Of a DNA stretch of 64,000 nucleotides, positions 16,828-26,132 are shown piece after piece. This stretch comes from Marinitoga piezophila KA3 (GTDB lineage Bacteria > Thermotogota > Thermotogae > Petrotogales > Petrotogaceae): positions 930,001-994,000 of the forward strand of contig NC_016751.1 in the NCBI RefSeq assembly GCF_000255135.1, given 5' to 3'. Made by a program: the position numbers and the translations under genes. Within the stretch, counting starts at the first letter, position 1; each line of letters starts with the position of its first letter. The notes under the pieces were generated by a model. That model was not told where the DNA came from and did no database searches. It saw nothing but the letters and a program-made list of their open reading frames with translations.

Positions 16828-17547
16828 CTATTCCCCCATTGAATAAAATATATCAAATCCTTCTTTTGTACATTTATATCTATCCCCGGTCAATATAAAT
16901 ATTGTATACTCTGCAATGTTAGCACTTAAATCAGAAAACTTTTCTATATTTGAAAGTATTTCAATATGTGCCATAATAGATCTAAAATTATCTTTTGAAA
17001 CTTTCAACATTAAATTTCTTTTAAACGCTTCATACAAACTATCTATTTCATTATCGGTATTACAAATTTCTTTAGCAAGTTCAAATGACTCTCCAAGAAC
17101 ATTCCCGTCTTCTATAACATTTGAAAATAATTTTAACGCATCACCTAACATTCCCTGAGAAATTTCAAAGAGATCTTCAAATTGATATGGATTTATAGAA
17201 TTCGGTAATTTTAAAAGATCCACATTATTTTTAGCCATTGTTTCACACATATCTGCCATGCTTTCAAGGATTCCTATTATTTTATTGCCTAAAAAAACAA
17301 TTTTTAATGATTTTCCATAAAGATTATTGGTTGCTATAATCTCCATAGCCTTATATTCAAGGCGTGCTTCTACAAAATCAACACGCGCATCCTGTTCTAT
17401 AATTTCTTTTGATAACTTCATATTTTTTTCAAAAAAAGCATCTTTGAACTTTAAAAACATTCCCTGGACAATTCTGCCCATTTTTAAAATTTCGTTATGA
17501 TATGAAATTATTATATTCTTTGTTTCTTCTGGTAATAAATCTATCAT
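16828..17547 (-). CDS. PhoU-domain protein
   Basis: 239 aa, all-helical, with the repeated PhoU E/D-rich helices (for example IIEQDARVDFVEARLEYKAME and EICNTDNEIDSLYEAFKRNL). PhoU proteins bind metal clusters and modulate phosphate uptake or related transporters. No pst genes are nearby; it overlaps nadK by 4 nt and precedes the Lpt fusion gene, so it may serve a different transporter. Confidence 0.78.
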   Translation of the reverse strand: MIDLLPEETKNIIISYHNEILKMGRIVQGMFLKFKDAFFEKNMKLSKEIIEQDARVDFVEARLEYKAMEIIATNNLYGKSLKIVFLGNKIIGILESMADMCETMAKNNVDLLKLPNSINPYQFEDLFEISQGMLGDALKLFSNVIEDGNVLGESFELAKEICNTDNEIDSLYEAFKRNLMLKVSKDNFRSIMAHIEILSNIEKFSDLSANIAEYTIFILTGDRYKCTKEGFDIFYSMGE

Positions 17548-18371
17548 ATCAATCTCCTACCAAAGCCTAATTTATTTATTAATACTTTAAAAAATGAATA
17601 ATCATTTTTCTGTGCAAGAGTTACTTTCTTATCAGATGATGAAACTAATACAGCCATTCCACTTTCAATTCTATGAACTATATCGCCATCAACAGTTACA
17701 TATGCATTACCCGCATCAATATGATGAATCATTATTTCAACATAATTATCAGGAGAAATTACCAACGGTCTTATATTTAAAGAATGTGAAGCTAAAGGAT
17801 TTATAGTTATAAGATTTAATGAGTGCTCAATTACCGGTCCGCCCATGGACAAAGCATAACCCGTAGAACCTGTTGGAGTTGAAATAATAACTCCATCTCC
17901 AGAATAATTTAAAACGCTTTCTCCTTTTATTAATATTTCAAGATCAACTGTTCCAATAGGCTGACTTTTCTGAATGGTTATATCGTTTAAAGATAATATT
18001 TTCTTTCCTCCAACATAGCATTCAAGCAAAAATCTATCTGAATAATGCAAATTGTTAGAAGCTATGTCTTTAGCAGCCTGTTCCATTTCTGTGCTATCAT
18101 ATGCAGTTAAAAATCCCAATGTTCCAAGATTTATCCCAACTATAGGTACAGAATATTCAGCAGATAATTCTGCAACTCTTAAAACAGTTCCATCTCCTCC
18201 CAAGACAATAAAAACATCAGATTCCTGATAAAGAGTATTATCAGGAAGTGCAGAACCTGCTGGCATTACCTTTAAAATTTCAATATCATTTTCTTCAAAA
18301 ACATGAAGATAATTGTCTATTATTTCCTGTTTTTTTGCTTTTATAGGATTAAAAAATAAAATTCCTTTCAA
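17544..18371 (-). CDS. nadK: NAD kinase
   Basis: 275 aa. Phosphorylates NAD to NADP. Motifs: VLGGDGTVLRVAEL (GGDG ATP site), GINLGTLGFLTAYD and VIISTPTGSTGYALSMGGPV. I place the start at TTG 18371: it gives the family N-terminus MKGILFFNP and sits 6 nt after GAGGTG; a GTG at 18380 would overlap the Shine-Dalgarno. The gene lies between yggT (stop near 18377) and the PhoU-like gene. Confidence 0.93.
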   Translation of the reverse strand: MKGILFFNPIKAKKQEIIDNYLHVFEENDIEILKVMPAGSALPDNTLYQESDVFIVLGGDGTVLRVAELSAEYSVPIVGINLGTLGFLTAYDSTEMEQAAKDIASNNLHYSDRFLLECYVGGKKILSLNDITIQKSQPIGTVDLEILIKGESVLNYSGDGVIISTPTGSTGYALSMGGPVIEHSLNLITINPLASHSLNIRPLVISPDNYVEIMIHHIDAGNAYVTVDGDIVHRIESGMAVLVSSSDKKVTLAQKNDYSFFKVLINKLGFGRRLI

Positions 18372-18376
18372 GATTA

Positions 18377-18682
18377 TCACCTCAAAACTCGAGCAAGGTC
18401 AAAAAGCGTATTAACCAAAAAGCTATCGAGTAATATTAAAATTAATATTGACACAAATGGTGTAAAATCAAACATTCCAACAACCAATCTCCCACCAAAT
18501 AACCTTCTTACAGGTCTATTTATAAGTTCAGAAACCTGATCGAAAAAATTTCTAATAGGATTATGATAATTAAAGGATATAAATGAAAAAATAGAAGATA
18601 TAACTATAGATATTTCAAAAAAGTTTATTACTATTCTTAAAACATTTGCTATACCATAAAAAAGATTCCCTAATATGAACAT
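18377..18682 (-). CDS. YggT-family membrane protein
   Basis: 101 aa from ATG 18682, preceded by CAGGAGGTTGAT; a longer frame reading back into yggS lacks a ribosome-binding site. Two hydrophobic blocks (about 3-35 and 70-98) around the YggT-type segment YHNPIRNFFDQVSELINRPVRRLF. Family members are involved in envelope or division functions next to yggS in many bacteria, as here. Confidence 0.87.
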   Translation of the reverse strand: MFILGNLFYGIANVLRIVINFFEISIVISSIFSFISFNYHNPIRNFFDQVSELINRPVRRLFGGRLVVGMFDFTPFVSILILILLDSFLVNTLFDLARVLR

Positions 18683-18686
18683 TTTA

Positions 18687-19385
18687 TCAACCTCCTGTTG
18701 TATAATTTCGTTTTCCAAATATAAGAGATCCAATTCTCACCATTGTTGTGCCACTTTCTACAGCAATTTCATAATCATTGCTCATACCCATTGATAATTC
18801 AGTAATTTTTTTATATTTTACATTTAATTTATCTCTTAATTCTCTCAATTTATCGAAGATATTTTTTATGAGCCCTTTATCATCTGTATATGGTGCCATT
18901 GTCATTAAACCCACAACTTCTAAATTTTCATAATGCATCGCCATTTTTATAAATTCTTCAACTTCTTCTGGAACAATACCACCTTTTGTTTCTTCTCCAG
19001 AAACGTTTACCTCTATCAATATCTTTTGAATTTTATTGTGTTTTTTAGCTATTTTATCAATTTCCTTTAATTCCTTCTCACGATACACAGAATGTATATA
19101 TTCAGCAATTGGAACTATATATTTAACTTTATTTGTTTGAATTCTTCCTATAAAATGCCATGTTATATCATAACCCTCTAATTCCTGATGTTTTGCTCTT
19201 AATTCCTGAGCTTTGTTTTCTCCAAAATTCTTTATTCCATATTCATATGCTGCTTTAATATAATCAACTGGAAATGTTTTAGAAACTGCCACCAATCTAA
19301 TTTCGTCAAATTGTCTATTTGATCTTTCAGCTGATTCTTTTATCTTTTCATTTACAAAATCAAGATTTGATTTTATAAATTCCAT
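18687..19385 (-). CDS. YggS/PLPBP-family pyridoxal-phosphate homeostasis protein
   Basis: 232 aa from ATG 19385 behind GGGGGAATTA. TIM-barrel PLP-binding protein without known enzymatic activity. Motifs: RLVAVSKTFP (PLP-Lys), NFGENKAQEL, WHFIGRIQTNK, LIEVNVSGEETKGG, GLMTMAPYTDD and SMGMSNDYEIAVESGTTMVRIG. Ends 4 nt before yggT and starts 1 nt after the ruvB stop. Confidence 0.94.
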   Translation of the reverse strand: MEFIKSNLDFVNEKIKESAERSNRQFDEIRLVAVSKTFPVDYIKAAYEYGIKNFGENKAQELRAKHQELEGYDITWHFIGRIQTNKVKYIVPIAEYIHSVYREKELKEIDKIAKKHNKIQKILIEVNVSGEETKGGIVPEEVEEFIKMAMHYENLEVVGLMTMAPYTDDKGLIKNIFDKLRELRDKLNVKYKKITELSMGMSNDYEIAVESGTTMVRIGSLIFGKRNYTTGG

Positions 19386-19386
19386 A

Positions 19387-20409
19387 TTAATTCCCCCATA
19401 ACGAATATAAATTTTTATTTGACTTTTCAATTCCTAAATGTTTTAAAGCTTTTTCTGTTATCATCCTGCCTCTATGTGTTCTTACCAAAAATCCTTTTTG
19501 TAATAAATATGGCTCATATACCTCACTGATACTATCAGCTTCTATTCCTAACGAGGCTGCAAGCGCCTTCAATCCAACCGGACCACCATTATAAAAATCA
19601 ATAATGGTATTTAATATCTTTCTATCCATTTCGTCAAGACCTTCTTTGTCAATTTCAAGAAGTGTCATTGTTTTTTCTGCAGTATCGACATCTATTAATC
19701 CACCATTATTAATTTGAGCATAATCTCTAACACGCTTTAATAATCTATTTGCAATCCTTGGTGTTCCTCTCGAACGTTCCGCAATTAATAAGGCGGCATC
19801 ATCGGTAATCTTTACATTTAATAAATTCGCACTTCTTATGATTATTTCCTTTAATTCATGCGGTGGATAAAAATTCATTTCCATAATTATTCCAAATCTA
19901 CTTCTTAATGGCGCAGCAATTAATCCTGTTCGAGTTGTTGCACCAATAAGTGTGAAATGATTTAAATCTATTCTTATTGACCTGGCACCTGGTCCTTTGC
20001 CTATAACAATATCAAGCTGAAAATCTTCCATAGCAGAATATAAGATTTCTTCAACTGATCTGTTTATTCTATGAATTTCATCTATAAATAACACATCTCC
20101 ATTTTGTAAATTGGTTAAAATAGCTGCTAAATCGCCAGCGCGTTCAAGAACAGGACCACTTGTTATCTGTATATTAGCTCCCATTTCATTTGCTATTACA
20201 TTTGCAAGAGTTGTTTTACCAAGACCAGGTGGCCCTGCAAGTAAAATATGATCTAACGGCTCTTTTCTTTCTTTAGCCGCATCAATGGTTATTTTTAATT
20301 TTTCTTTTACTTTTTCCTGACCAATATATTCATTTAAAAATTGTGGTCTTAAATTTATTATTGTACTTTCTTCTGGCTTTTCCTGTGGGTCAAAAATTCT
20401 TTCGTCCAT
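19387..20409 (-). CDS. ruvB: Holliday junction DNA helicase RuvB
   Basis: 340 aa, full length. Branch-migration motor of RuvAB. Walker [12 protein letters not shown], Walker B FIDEIHRI, sensor [18 protein letters not shown], and the C-terminal winged helix [12 protein letters not shown] with the [11 protein letters not shown] end. First gene of the long minus-strand operon; ruvA and ruvC are not here. Confidence 0.96.
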   Translation of the reverse strand: MDERIFDPQEKPEESTIINLRPQFLNEYIGQEKVKEKLKITIDAAKERKEPLDHILLAGPPGLGKTTLANVIANEMGANIQITSGPVLERAGDLAAILTNLQNGDVLFIDEIHRINRSVEEILYSAMEDFQLDIVIGKGPGARSIRIDLNHFTLIGATTRTGLIAAPLRSRFGIIMEMNFYPPHELKEIIIRSANLLNVKITDDAALLIAERSRGTPRIANRLLKRVRDYAQINNGGLIDVDTAEKTMTLLEIDKEGLDEMDRKILNTIIDFYNGGPVGLKALAASLGIEADSISEVYEPYLLQKGFLVRTHRGRMITEKALKHLGIEKSNKNLYSLWGN

Positions 20410-20439
20410 ATATTCCCTCCAAAAAACTTCGCTTTTATT

Positions 20440-20448
20440 ATTATATCA
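20440..20448 (-). promoter_or_regulatory. Extended -10 promoter of the ruvB operon
   Basis: TGATATAAT on the minus strand, about 30 nt before the ruvB start, in an AT-rich divergent region shared with rseP. No clear -35. Confidence 0.6.
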
Positions 20449-20477
20449 TATTATGATATACAAAAAATATATAATTA

Positions 20478-20507
20478 TTGACAAAAATTATAAAAAAACA
20501 ATATAAC
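20478..20507 (+). promoter_or_regulatory. Promoter of rseP-ispG
   Basis: TTGACA (20478-20483), 18-nt spacer, TATAAC (20502-20507), followed by an untranslated leader of about 75 nt to the rseP Shine-Dalgarno. Confidence 0.75.
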
Positions 20508-20591
20508 ATATTAGAAACAATATACCTTCATAATTTAACACATACATATGGTAAAATATTTATAAAAGGATTTATTGACGGAGGTGTTTCA

Positions 20592-22109
20592 ATGGCAACT
20601 ATTTTCTGGTTTTTAGTGGTAATAACAATTGTAGTCTTTTTTCATGAATTAGGACATTTTTTATTTGCAAAATTGTTCAAAACCAAAGTAGAAGAATTTG
20701 CAATAGGAATGGGACCAAAGTTATTTAGTATAAAAGGTAAAGAAACAGAATTTAAATTTAATCTAATTCCTCTTGGCGGATATGTAAAAATTGCCGGTGA
20801 AGAAATGGAAGATACTGATAAAATTTCTGACGATCCATCTTTATTTTATAATAAAAAACCATGGCAGAAATTTCTCATTGCTTTTGCTGGCCCGGCATTT
20901 TCAATATTACTTGGATATATAATCTTAGCCTTTTCTGGAATGATATATGGATTTAACGAAGTTAAAATTGCAGAAGTAATACCTGATTCTCCGGCATTTT
21001 ATAGCGGTCTTGAAGCTGGTGATGTAATTCATAAAGTAAATGGAAATCTTGTTTTTGACAGTTCTATTTTAAGCTTTACCATAAAAGAAGGAAAACCTGT
21101 AAAACTTGAAGTTTTGAGAAATAATATACCTGTAGAAATTACTGTAAAACCTGAAAAAACAATACCTGAATATGTTATCGCATTTAAACCTGATACAAAC
21201 AATATCGAATTAACTAATAAAAAAATTCTGGAATTCAATACACATTCTGCAAATGAAATAAAGGACATTTTGCCTAATCTGGAAAAAAATGACCGTTTAA
21301 TTTTGAAATTAGATGATGGAAATACTATAGAAGGAAAAATAGTAACTTATTCTATTATTCCTGAAAGATATGCTATAGGTGTATACTTTGCCTCATTTTC
21401 AAATGAAATAAATAAAGATATTGAACCTTTTAGAGCAGGAGATAGAATTACAAGTATAAACGGCATTGAAATAAAAAATGGTATTAATCTTATAGATGCA
21501 CTTTCTAAAATAACTCTTGAACCTGGAACTGAATTAATCAGAATAAAAAATGGGAAAATAGTAGAAAATTACACAGGAAAAGAAAATAAAGACCTGAATA
21601 TAACTGTATTAAGAAACAATCAAAAAACAAATATAAAAATTTCTAAAGATGCATTTATACAGATTTTACAGGAGCCAATGGTTTTAAAATTTGATTTTGA
21701 TAAATGGAGACCAAAAGGTTTTGAGGTTATTACTACTTCAATTCAATGGGCAAATACATTGTTAAAGGCTATGGTTGATATGATTGGACAATTATTTACT
21801 GGCAAGGTTAAAACCAGTGAAGTTATGGGGCCTGTCGGAATAGCTGGAGTTGTTGGTCAAGCTGCCAAAGCCGGTCCTGAAGCTTTGATTTCTCTAATTG
21901 CATTAATCACCTTGAACCTTGGTATTGTTAATTTATTGCCTATACCTGCCTTAGATGGCGGAAGGATAGTATTTTCTATATATGAAATGATTACCGGAAA
22001 AAGAACAAATCCAAAGGTGGAAGCTACAATTCACACTATTGGTTTTATACTCTTAATGATATTATTTATTTTTATTACTTTTAATGACATATCAAGATTT
22101 TTCAAATAA
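20592..22109 (+). CDS. rseP: Site-2 protease, RseP/MmpA family
   Basis: 505 aa from ATG 20592 (GGAGGTG 6 nt upstream); an earlier in-frame start at 20478 coincides with the promoter and is rejected. Intramembrane zinc protease: FHELGHFLFAK (HExxH) in the first span near residue 18, and NLLPIPALDGGRIVF near 455 supplying the third ligand. Between them are two PDZ-like segments (about 125-195 and 285-350), making the protein longer than the usual 350-450 aa. Likely cleaves membrane anti-sigma factors or signal peptides. Followed by ispG, a common pairing. Confidence 0.93.
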   Translation: MATIFWFLVVITIVVFFHELGHFLFAKLFKTKVEEFAIGMGPKLFSIKGKETEFKFNLIPLGGYVKIAGEEMEDTDKISDDPSLFYNKKPWQKFLIAFAGPAFSILLGYIILAFSGMIYGFNEVKIAEVIPDSPAFYSGLEAGDVIHKVNGNLVFDSSILSFTIKEGKPVKLEVLRNNIPVEITVKPEKTIPEYVIAFKPDTNNIELTNKKILEFNTHSANEIKDILPNLEKNDRLILKLDDGNTIEGKIVTYSIIPERYAIGVYFASFSNEINKDIEPFRAGDRITSINGIEIKNGINLIDALSKITLEPGTELIRIKNGKIVENYTGKENKDLNITVLRNNQKTNIKISKDAFIQILQEPMVLKFDFDKWRPKGFEVITTSIQWANTLLKAMVDMIGQLFTGKVKTSEVMGPVGIAGVVGQAAKAGPEALISLIALITLNLGIVNLLPIPALDGGRIVFSIYEMITGKRTNPKVEATIHTIGFILLMILFIFITFNDISRFFK

Positions 22110-22180
22110 ACTTATAAATTAATTTTTAGCCATAATATGGTGAAATTAAACAAGAATCTTTGAATACGAGAGGTGTTTTT

Positions 22181-23227
22181 ATGTTTTCAAAAAAAGTAGT
22201 AACTGTTGGAAATGTTAAAATAGGTGGAGATAATCCCATTGTTATACAATCAATGACAAATACAGACACTTTAGATTTCGAATCCACATTAAGACAAATA
22301 ATTAGATTATCAAATGCAGGAGCTGAAATAGTAAGAGTTTCTGTAAGAACACTTGATGATATACCTTCATTTAAAAAATTATGCGAAAATTCCAATGTAC
22401 CTCTGGTAGCAGATATTCACTTCGATTACAAAGTAGCAATTGAAGCTATAAAAGCTGGTGCTTCAAAAGTAAGGATTAACCCGGGTAATATTGGCGCAGA
22501 ATGGAAAGTAAAAGAGGTTGCAAAAGTTGCAAAAGAATATGGAATTCCTATAAGAGTTGGTGCAAATTCAGGTTCTATAAAGAAAAAATATGAAAACCTT
22601 GTCCCAAGATATAGGGCATTAGCAGAAAGTGCTCTTGAAGAAGTAAGAATACTGGAAAAAATAGGTTTTGATGATATTGTTATTTCCATCAAATCTACTG
22701 ATGCAAAAGAAAATTTCTTAGCAAATAAATGTCTTGCTGAAAAGGTTCAATATCCTATTCATATAGGTATTACAGAAGCTGGAATTTATGAGGATGCTGT
22801 AATTCTTTCTTCAGCTGGACTTGGTGCTTTGTTATTAAATTATATTGGCGATACAATAAGAATTTCAATTGCAGGCGATCCGGAAAAAGAAGTCGGTGTT
22901 GCAAGAAAATTATTAACATTATTGGGATTTAAAAAAGGACCAAGAGTAATTGCATGTCCAACATGTGCAAGAACAGAAATCAACGTTGAAGAACTTGCTT
23001 TGAAAGTTAAAGAATGGACCAAAGATATAGACAAAGAAATAAATATAGCTGTAATGGGATGTGTAGTAAATGGCCCGGGAGAAGCTAAACACGCTGATAT
23101 AGGAATTGCCGGAACAAAAACAGGTGGAGCAATTTTTGTGAACGGTGAAATTGTCGAAAGTGTTTCACATGAAAAATTAGAAGAAACATTCAAAAGATAT
23201 ATTGAAAAAATGAATCCTGCGAATTAA
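22181..23227 (+). CDS. ispG: 4-hydroxy-3-methylbut-2-enyl diphosphate synthase (IspG/GcpE)
   Basis: 348 aa from ATG 22181 behind GAGAGGTG. Penultimate step of the MEP isoprenoid pathway. Motifs: IQSMTNTDT at the N-terminus, VADIHFDYKVAIEA, KVRINPGNIG, and the [4Fe-4S] ligands in ACPTCARTEI and the downstream VMGCVVNGPGEA. Short bacterial form without the extra insertion domain. Confidence 0.96.
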   Translation: MFSKKVVTVGNVKIGGDNPIVIQSMTNTDTLDFESTLRQIIRLSNAGAEIVRVSVRTLDDIPSFKKLCENSNVPLVADIHFDYKVAIEAIKAGASKVRINPGNIGAEWKVKEVAKVAKEYGIPIRVGANSGSIKKKYENLVPRYRALAESALEEVRILEKIGFDDIVISIKSTDAKENFLANKCLAEKVQYPIHIGITEAGIYEDAVILSSAGLGALLLNYIGDTIRISIAGDPEKEVGVARKLLTLLGFKKGPRVIACPTCARTEINVEELALKVKEWTKDIDKEINIAVMGCVVNGPGEAKHADIGIAGTKTGGAIFVNGEIVESVSHEKLEETFKRYIEKMNPAN

Positions 23228-24615
23228 TCGCAGGATTTTTTATTTCTTTTCATTTTATACATTAAATCATCAACCAGCTTCAAATTTTCCTCAGGACTTA
23301 ATTCATGTGATACTTCAATTATTCCATACGAAAAACTTATATTTTCTTTTATTTTTAACGTTTTCATTTCGATTCTTTTCATAATTAAAGTGGCATCTTT
23401 TTTATTTGTATTTGGAAATATTATTACAAATTCATCACCACCATATCTTGCAAAAATATCAGATCCTCTAATGGTTTCATGAACAATTCTGGCAAATTCT
23501 TTTAATATTAAATCTCCAACATTATGCCCATATCTATCATTAATCAATTTAAAATCATTTATATCAATAAATGCTATAGAAAATATTTCATTATATCTTT
23601 TTGATTTTTCACAAAGTTTTTTAAAATACCCTTCAAAAAATGCTCTATTATATGCTCCTGTTAAGTAATCCCTGATAGATGCCTCATAATATTTTTTTCT
23701 CTCTTCATTTAATTGATTGTATAAATCTTTAAAGATTATAATAGCATCTATTATATTAGTTATTTCATCCATTAAACGAATTTCATTTTTTGTAAATGAA
23801 TCTTCACCCACTTTTTCATACAATATAGCTCCAAAAACCTTATTTTCTTTTTTTAATGGAACCCCATATACGCTATATACCTTTGGGTCTGTTACATGAT
23901 AAATTTCATATCCTTCAGGAAGTTTAAATTTCACAGAATTTGGTATGTATATCTTCTGGGCTTTATCAATTACAAAATTAGTCAAACTCTTATTATCTCG
24001 TGGAAATATTTTATTGCTATATTCAATATTTTCAATATAACCAAAATCAATATATATTTTATTATCTTTTAATGTTGCAATTACAAGAGAATCAATAATT
24101 CCTTCTTCTCTTAATGTTTCAAAAATCTTATTGTATAATTTCATACTATCAAAACTTTGTGGAGAAAAAAGCGATAAAGTTTCTCGTCTTAATTTCTCAG
24201 CAACTTCAAGATATTTTTTATTATACAAAATGATATCACGTGTAATATCAGCAACATATATAACAGAATAGGCCTCATTATTATATATAATTCCACGAAA
24301 ACCTATTTCATATAAAGTATTCTCTATCTCTTCAAGATATGAAAAATCCATTTCGTTCTTATTATCCTTAAAATATGTTAAAACCTGAAAAATCGGCATA
24401 AATTTTTTGAAATTAGGAAATTTTTCTATAAACATATCAAACGCATTTTGAGAGCAAATGGGAGGGATTTGCTGCAAATCTACCTGGAATCTTTTTGCTA
24501 ATTCCGTCATTTTTTCATTTACATATATGTACTTTTTATCTTTTAAAATTGCAATTCCAACATCACTTTTATTTAAAAATTTTTCAAATAATCCACCAAG
24601 TAATTCTTTGTTTAT
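23224..24615 (-). CDS. Diguanylate cyclase with PAS and GAF-like sensor domains, probable ATA start
   Basis: C-terminal GGDEF domain (about 290-455) with DINDFKLINDRYGHNVGD, an intact RYGGDEF active site and an RGSD inhibitory site five residues before it, so it should make c-di-GMP with product inhibition. The middle (about 155-285) looks like GAF. The first ATG (24510) lies inside a PAS-like domain: 35 upstream in-frame codons continue it (VGIAILKDKKYIYVNEK). No ATG, GTG or TTG occurs in that extension; a strong AAGGAGGG sits 6 nt before an ATA codon at 24615, just after an in-frame stop. 463 aa with that start. Soluble, no membrane spans. Confidence 0.82.
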   Translation of the reverse strand: MNKELLGGLFEKFLNKSDVGIAILKDKKYIYVNEKMTELAKRFQVDLQQIPPICSQNAFDMFIEKFPNFKKFMPIFQVLTYFKDNKNEMDFSYLEEIENTLYEIGFRGIIYNNEAYSVIYVADITRDIILYNKKYLEVAEKLRRETLSLFSPQSFDSMKLYNKIFETLREEGIIDSLVIATLKDNKIYIDFGYIENIEYSNKIFPRDNKSLTNFVIDKAQKIYIPNSVKFKLPEGYEIYHVTDPKVYSVYGVPLKKENKVFGAILYEKVGEDSFTKNEIRLMDEITNIIDAIIIFKDLYNQLNEERKKYYEASIRDYLTGAYNRAFFEGYFKKLCEKSKRYNEIFSIAFIDINDFKLINDRYGHNVGDLILKEFARIVHETIRGSDIFARYGGDEFVIIFPNTNKKDATLIMKRIEMKTLKIKENISFSYGIIEVSHELSPEENLKLVDDLMYKMKRNKKSCD

Positions 24616-24846
24616 ATTTTTCCCTCCTTAATTATGAGCTCACTAAGAATTATAACATAAATATTACTTTTATAAATGACAATATAATAAAAACACATTC
24701 CAAAATCCGAATAATTTTCTAAATCCAGTAATCATATTAATTATGTAATATTATTTTAACAAAAATAGTTAATCCCCTTTTTAAGTGGAATGTTTTTTGG
24801 TGCAAGTAGATAATAAAATTCGGTGTGCTAACTTCCTGATTTTTTA

Positions 24847-24855
24847 TGATATAAT
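24847..24855 (+). promoter_or_regulatory. Extended -10 promoter of the M20 peptidase pair
   Basis: TGATATAAT 38 nt before the start, with AAAGGAGG in the leader. The intergenic stretch 24616-24846 otherwise shows no gene or clear structure. Confidence 0.6.
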
Positions 24856-24892
24856 TTAATTATCATATATATCCTTAAAGGAGGTTAGCATT

Positions 24893-26116
24893 ATGAAAGA
24901 GAAAATTCTTGAACATGTAGAAAAAAATAAAGATGAAATTATTGAAACTTCAAAACGTTTTATATCTATAAATTCCGTAAATCCCCGTGCAGGTGGCCCC
25001 GGGGAAAAAGAAGTTGCTGAATGGCTTGAATCATATTTAAAAACAATGAAATTTGATGAAATAAAACGTTATGACGCACCAGATGATATTGTGGAATATG
25101 GTTTCAGACCTAATATTGTAGCTATTTATAAGGGAACTTCACCAGAAAGAACTATATGGTTTATTACACATATGGATAAAGTGCCTGAAGGGGATCTTTC
25201 ATTGTGGGATCATGATCCATTTGATCCAGTAATTAAAGATGGAAAAATATACGGAAGAGGTGCAGAAGATAACGGAAGCTCACTTGTTGCAACTCTTCAC
25301 GGTTTAAAAACATTAATGGATTTAAATATTAGACCTAAAAACAATATTGCTCTTGTTTTTGTTTCAGATGAAGAAACAGGTAGCGATTATGGTATAAAAT
25401 ATCTTGTCAAACAGGGAATTTTTGATAAAAATGACTGGTATTACGTACCCGATTCAGGTAATCCTGAAGGTTCTTTTATAGAAATTGCAGAAAAATCCAT
25501 ATTATGGTTAAAAATAGTTACAGAAGGAAAACAGGCTCATGCTTCTGCACCAACTGTTGCTAAAAACGCTCATAGAGCTGCAATATACTTTGCAAAAGAA
25601 TTAGATGAATTTTTACATGAAAAATATGTCGCAAAAGATCCTTTATTTAATATTCCGTTTTCAACATTTGAACCTACCAAAAAAGAACATAATGTGGATA
25701 ATATAAATACTATTCCAGGAACAGATATAATGTATTTTGATTGCAGAATTTTACCTCAATACGATTTAAATGAAATACTTGCAGATGTGGAAAATATAAA
25801 GAAAAAATACGAAGAAAAATTCGGTGTAAAGATTCATATTGAAACACCACAAATGGAAAAGGCTCCTGATCCAACTCCAGCGGATCATCCATCTGTATTG
25901 AAATTAAAAGAAGCTATTAAAGAATTAAGAAATATTGATGCAACAGTTGGCGGAATCGGTGGCGGAACATGTGCTGCCATTTTAAGAGAAGCAGGATTAC
26001 CTGCTCTTGTATGGGGAACCATGGATCACACTGCACATCAACCAAATGAATATATAAAGATAGAACATCTAATTGCAGATACAAAAATCTATGCATATTT
26101 AATGGCAAATTTTTAA
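24893..26116 (+). CDS. M20-family metallohydrolase
   Basis: 407 aa. ArgE/DapE-type zinc hydrolase: first metal ligand in WFITHMDKVPEGD, bridging Asp in IYGRGAEDNGSS, catalytic EE in VFVSDEETGSDYG, dimerisation lid about 190-300, and a C-terminal His in GTMDHTAHQPNEY. It acts on an N-acyl or peptide bond of a small substrate; the exact substrate is not evident. YgeY-like roles in purine catabolism are possible given the nearby hydroxylase, but the sequence looks closer to generic thermophile DapE/ArgE homologues. Followed after 16 nt by a second M20 gene. Confidence 0.85.
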   Translation: MKEKILEHVEKNKDEIIETSKRFISINSVNPRAGGPGEKEVAEWLESYLKTMKFDEIKRYDAPDDIVEYGFRPNIVAIYKGTSPERTIWFITHMDKVPEGDLSLWDHDPFDPVIKDGKIYGRGAEDNGSSLVATLHGLKTLMDLNIRPKNNIALVFVSDEETGSDYGIKYLVKQGIFDKNDWYYVPDSGNPEGSFIEIAEKSILWLKIVTEGKQAHASAPTVAKNAHRAAIYFAKELDEFLHEKYVAKDPLFNIPFSTFEPTKKEHNVDNINTIPGTDIMYFDCRILPQYDLNEILADVENIKKKYEEKFGVKIHIETPQMEKAPDPTPADHPSVLKLKEAIKELRNIDATVGGIGGGTCAAILREAGLPALVWGTMDHTAHQPNEYIKIEHLIADTKIYAYLMANF

Positions 26117-26132
26117 ACAGGAGGGAATTACA

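Noticed and set aside
20478-20591. N-terminal extension of rseP to an upstream TTG
   Set aside because: The TTG is the -35 box of the promoter; the real start has a Shine-Dalgarno at 20582 and begins with the first membrane span.
22840-23193. 117-aa minus-strand ORF
   Set aside because: Antisense shadow of ispG, with no ribosome-binding site.
24495-24722. 75-aa plus-strand ORF upstream of the M20 gene
   Set aside because: It lies opposite the PAS-domain start of the diguanylate cyclase and has no Shine-Dalgarno.
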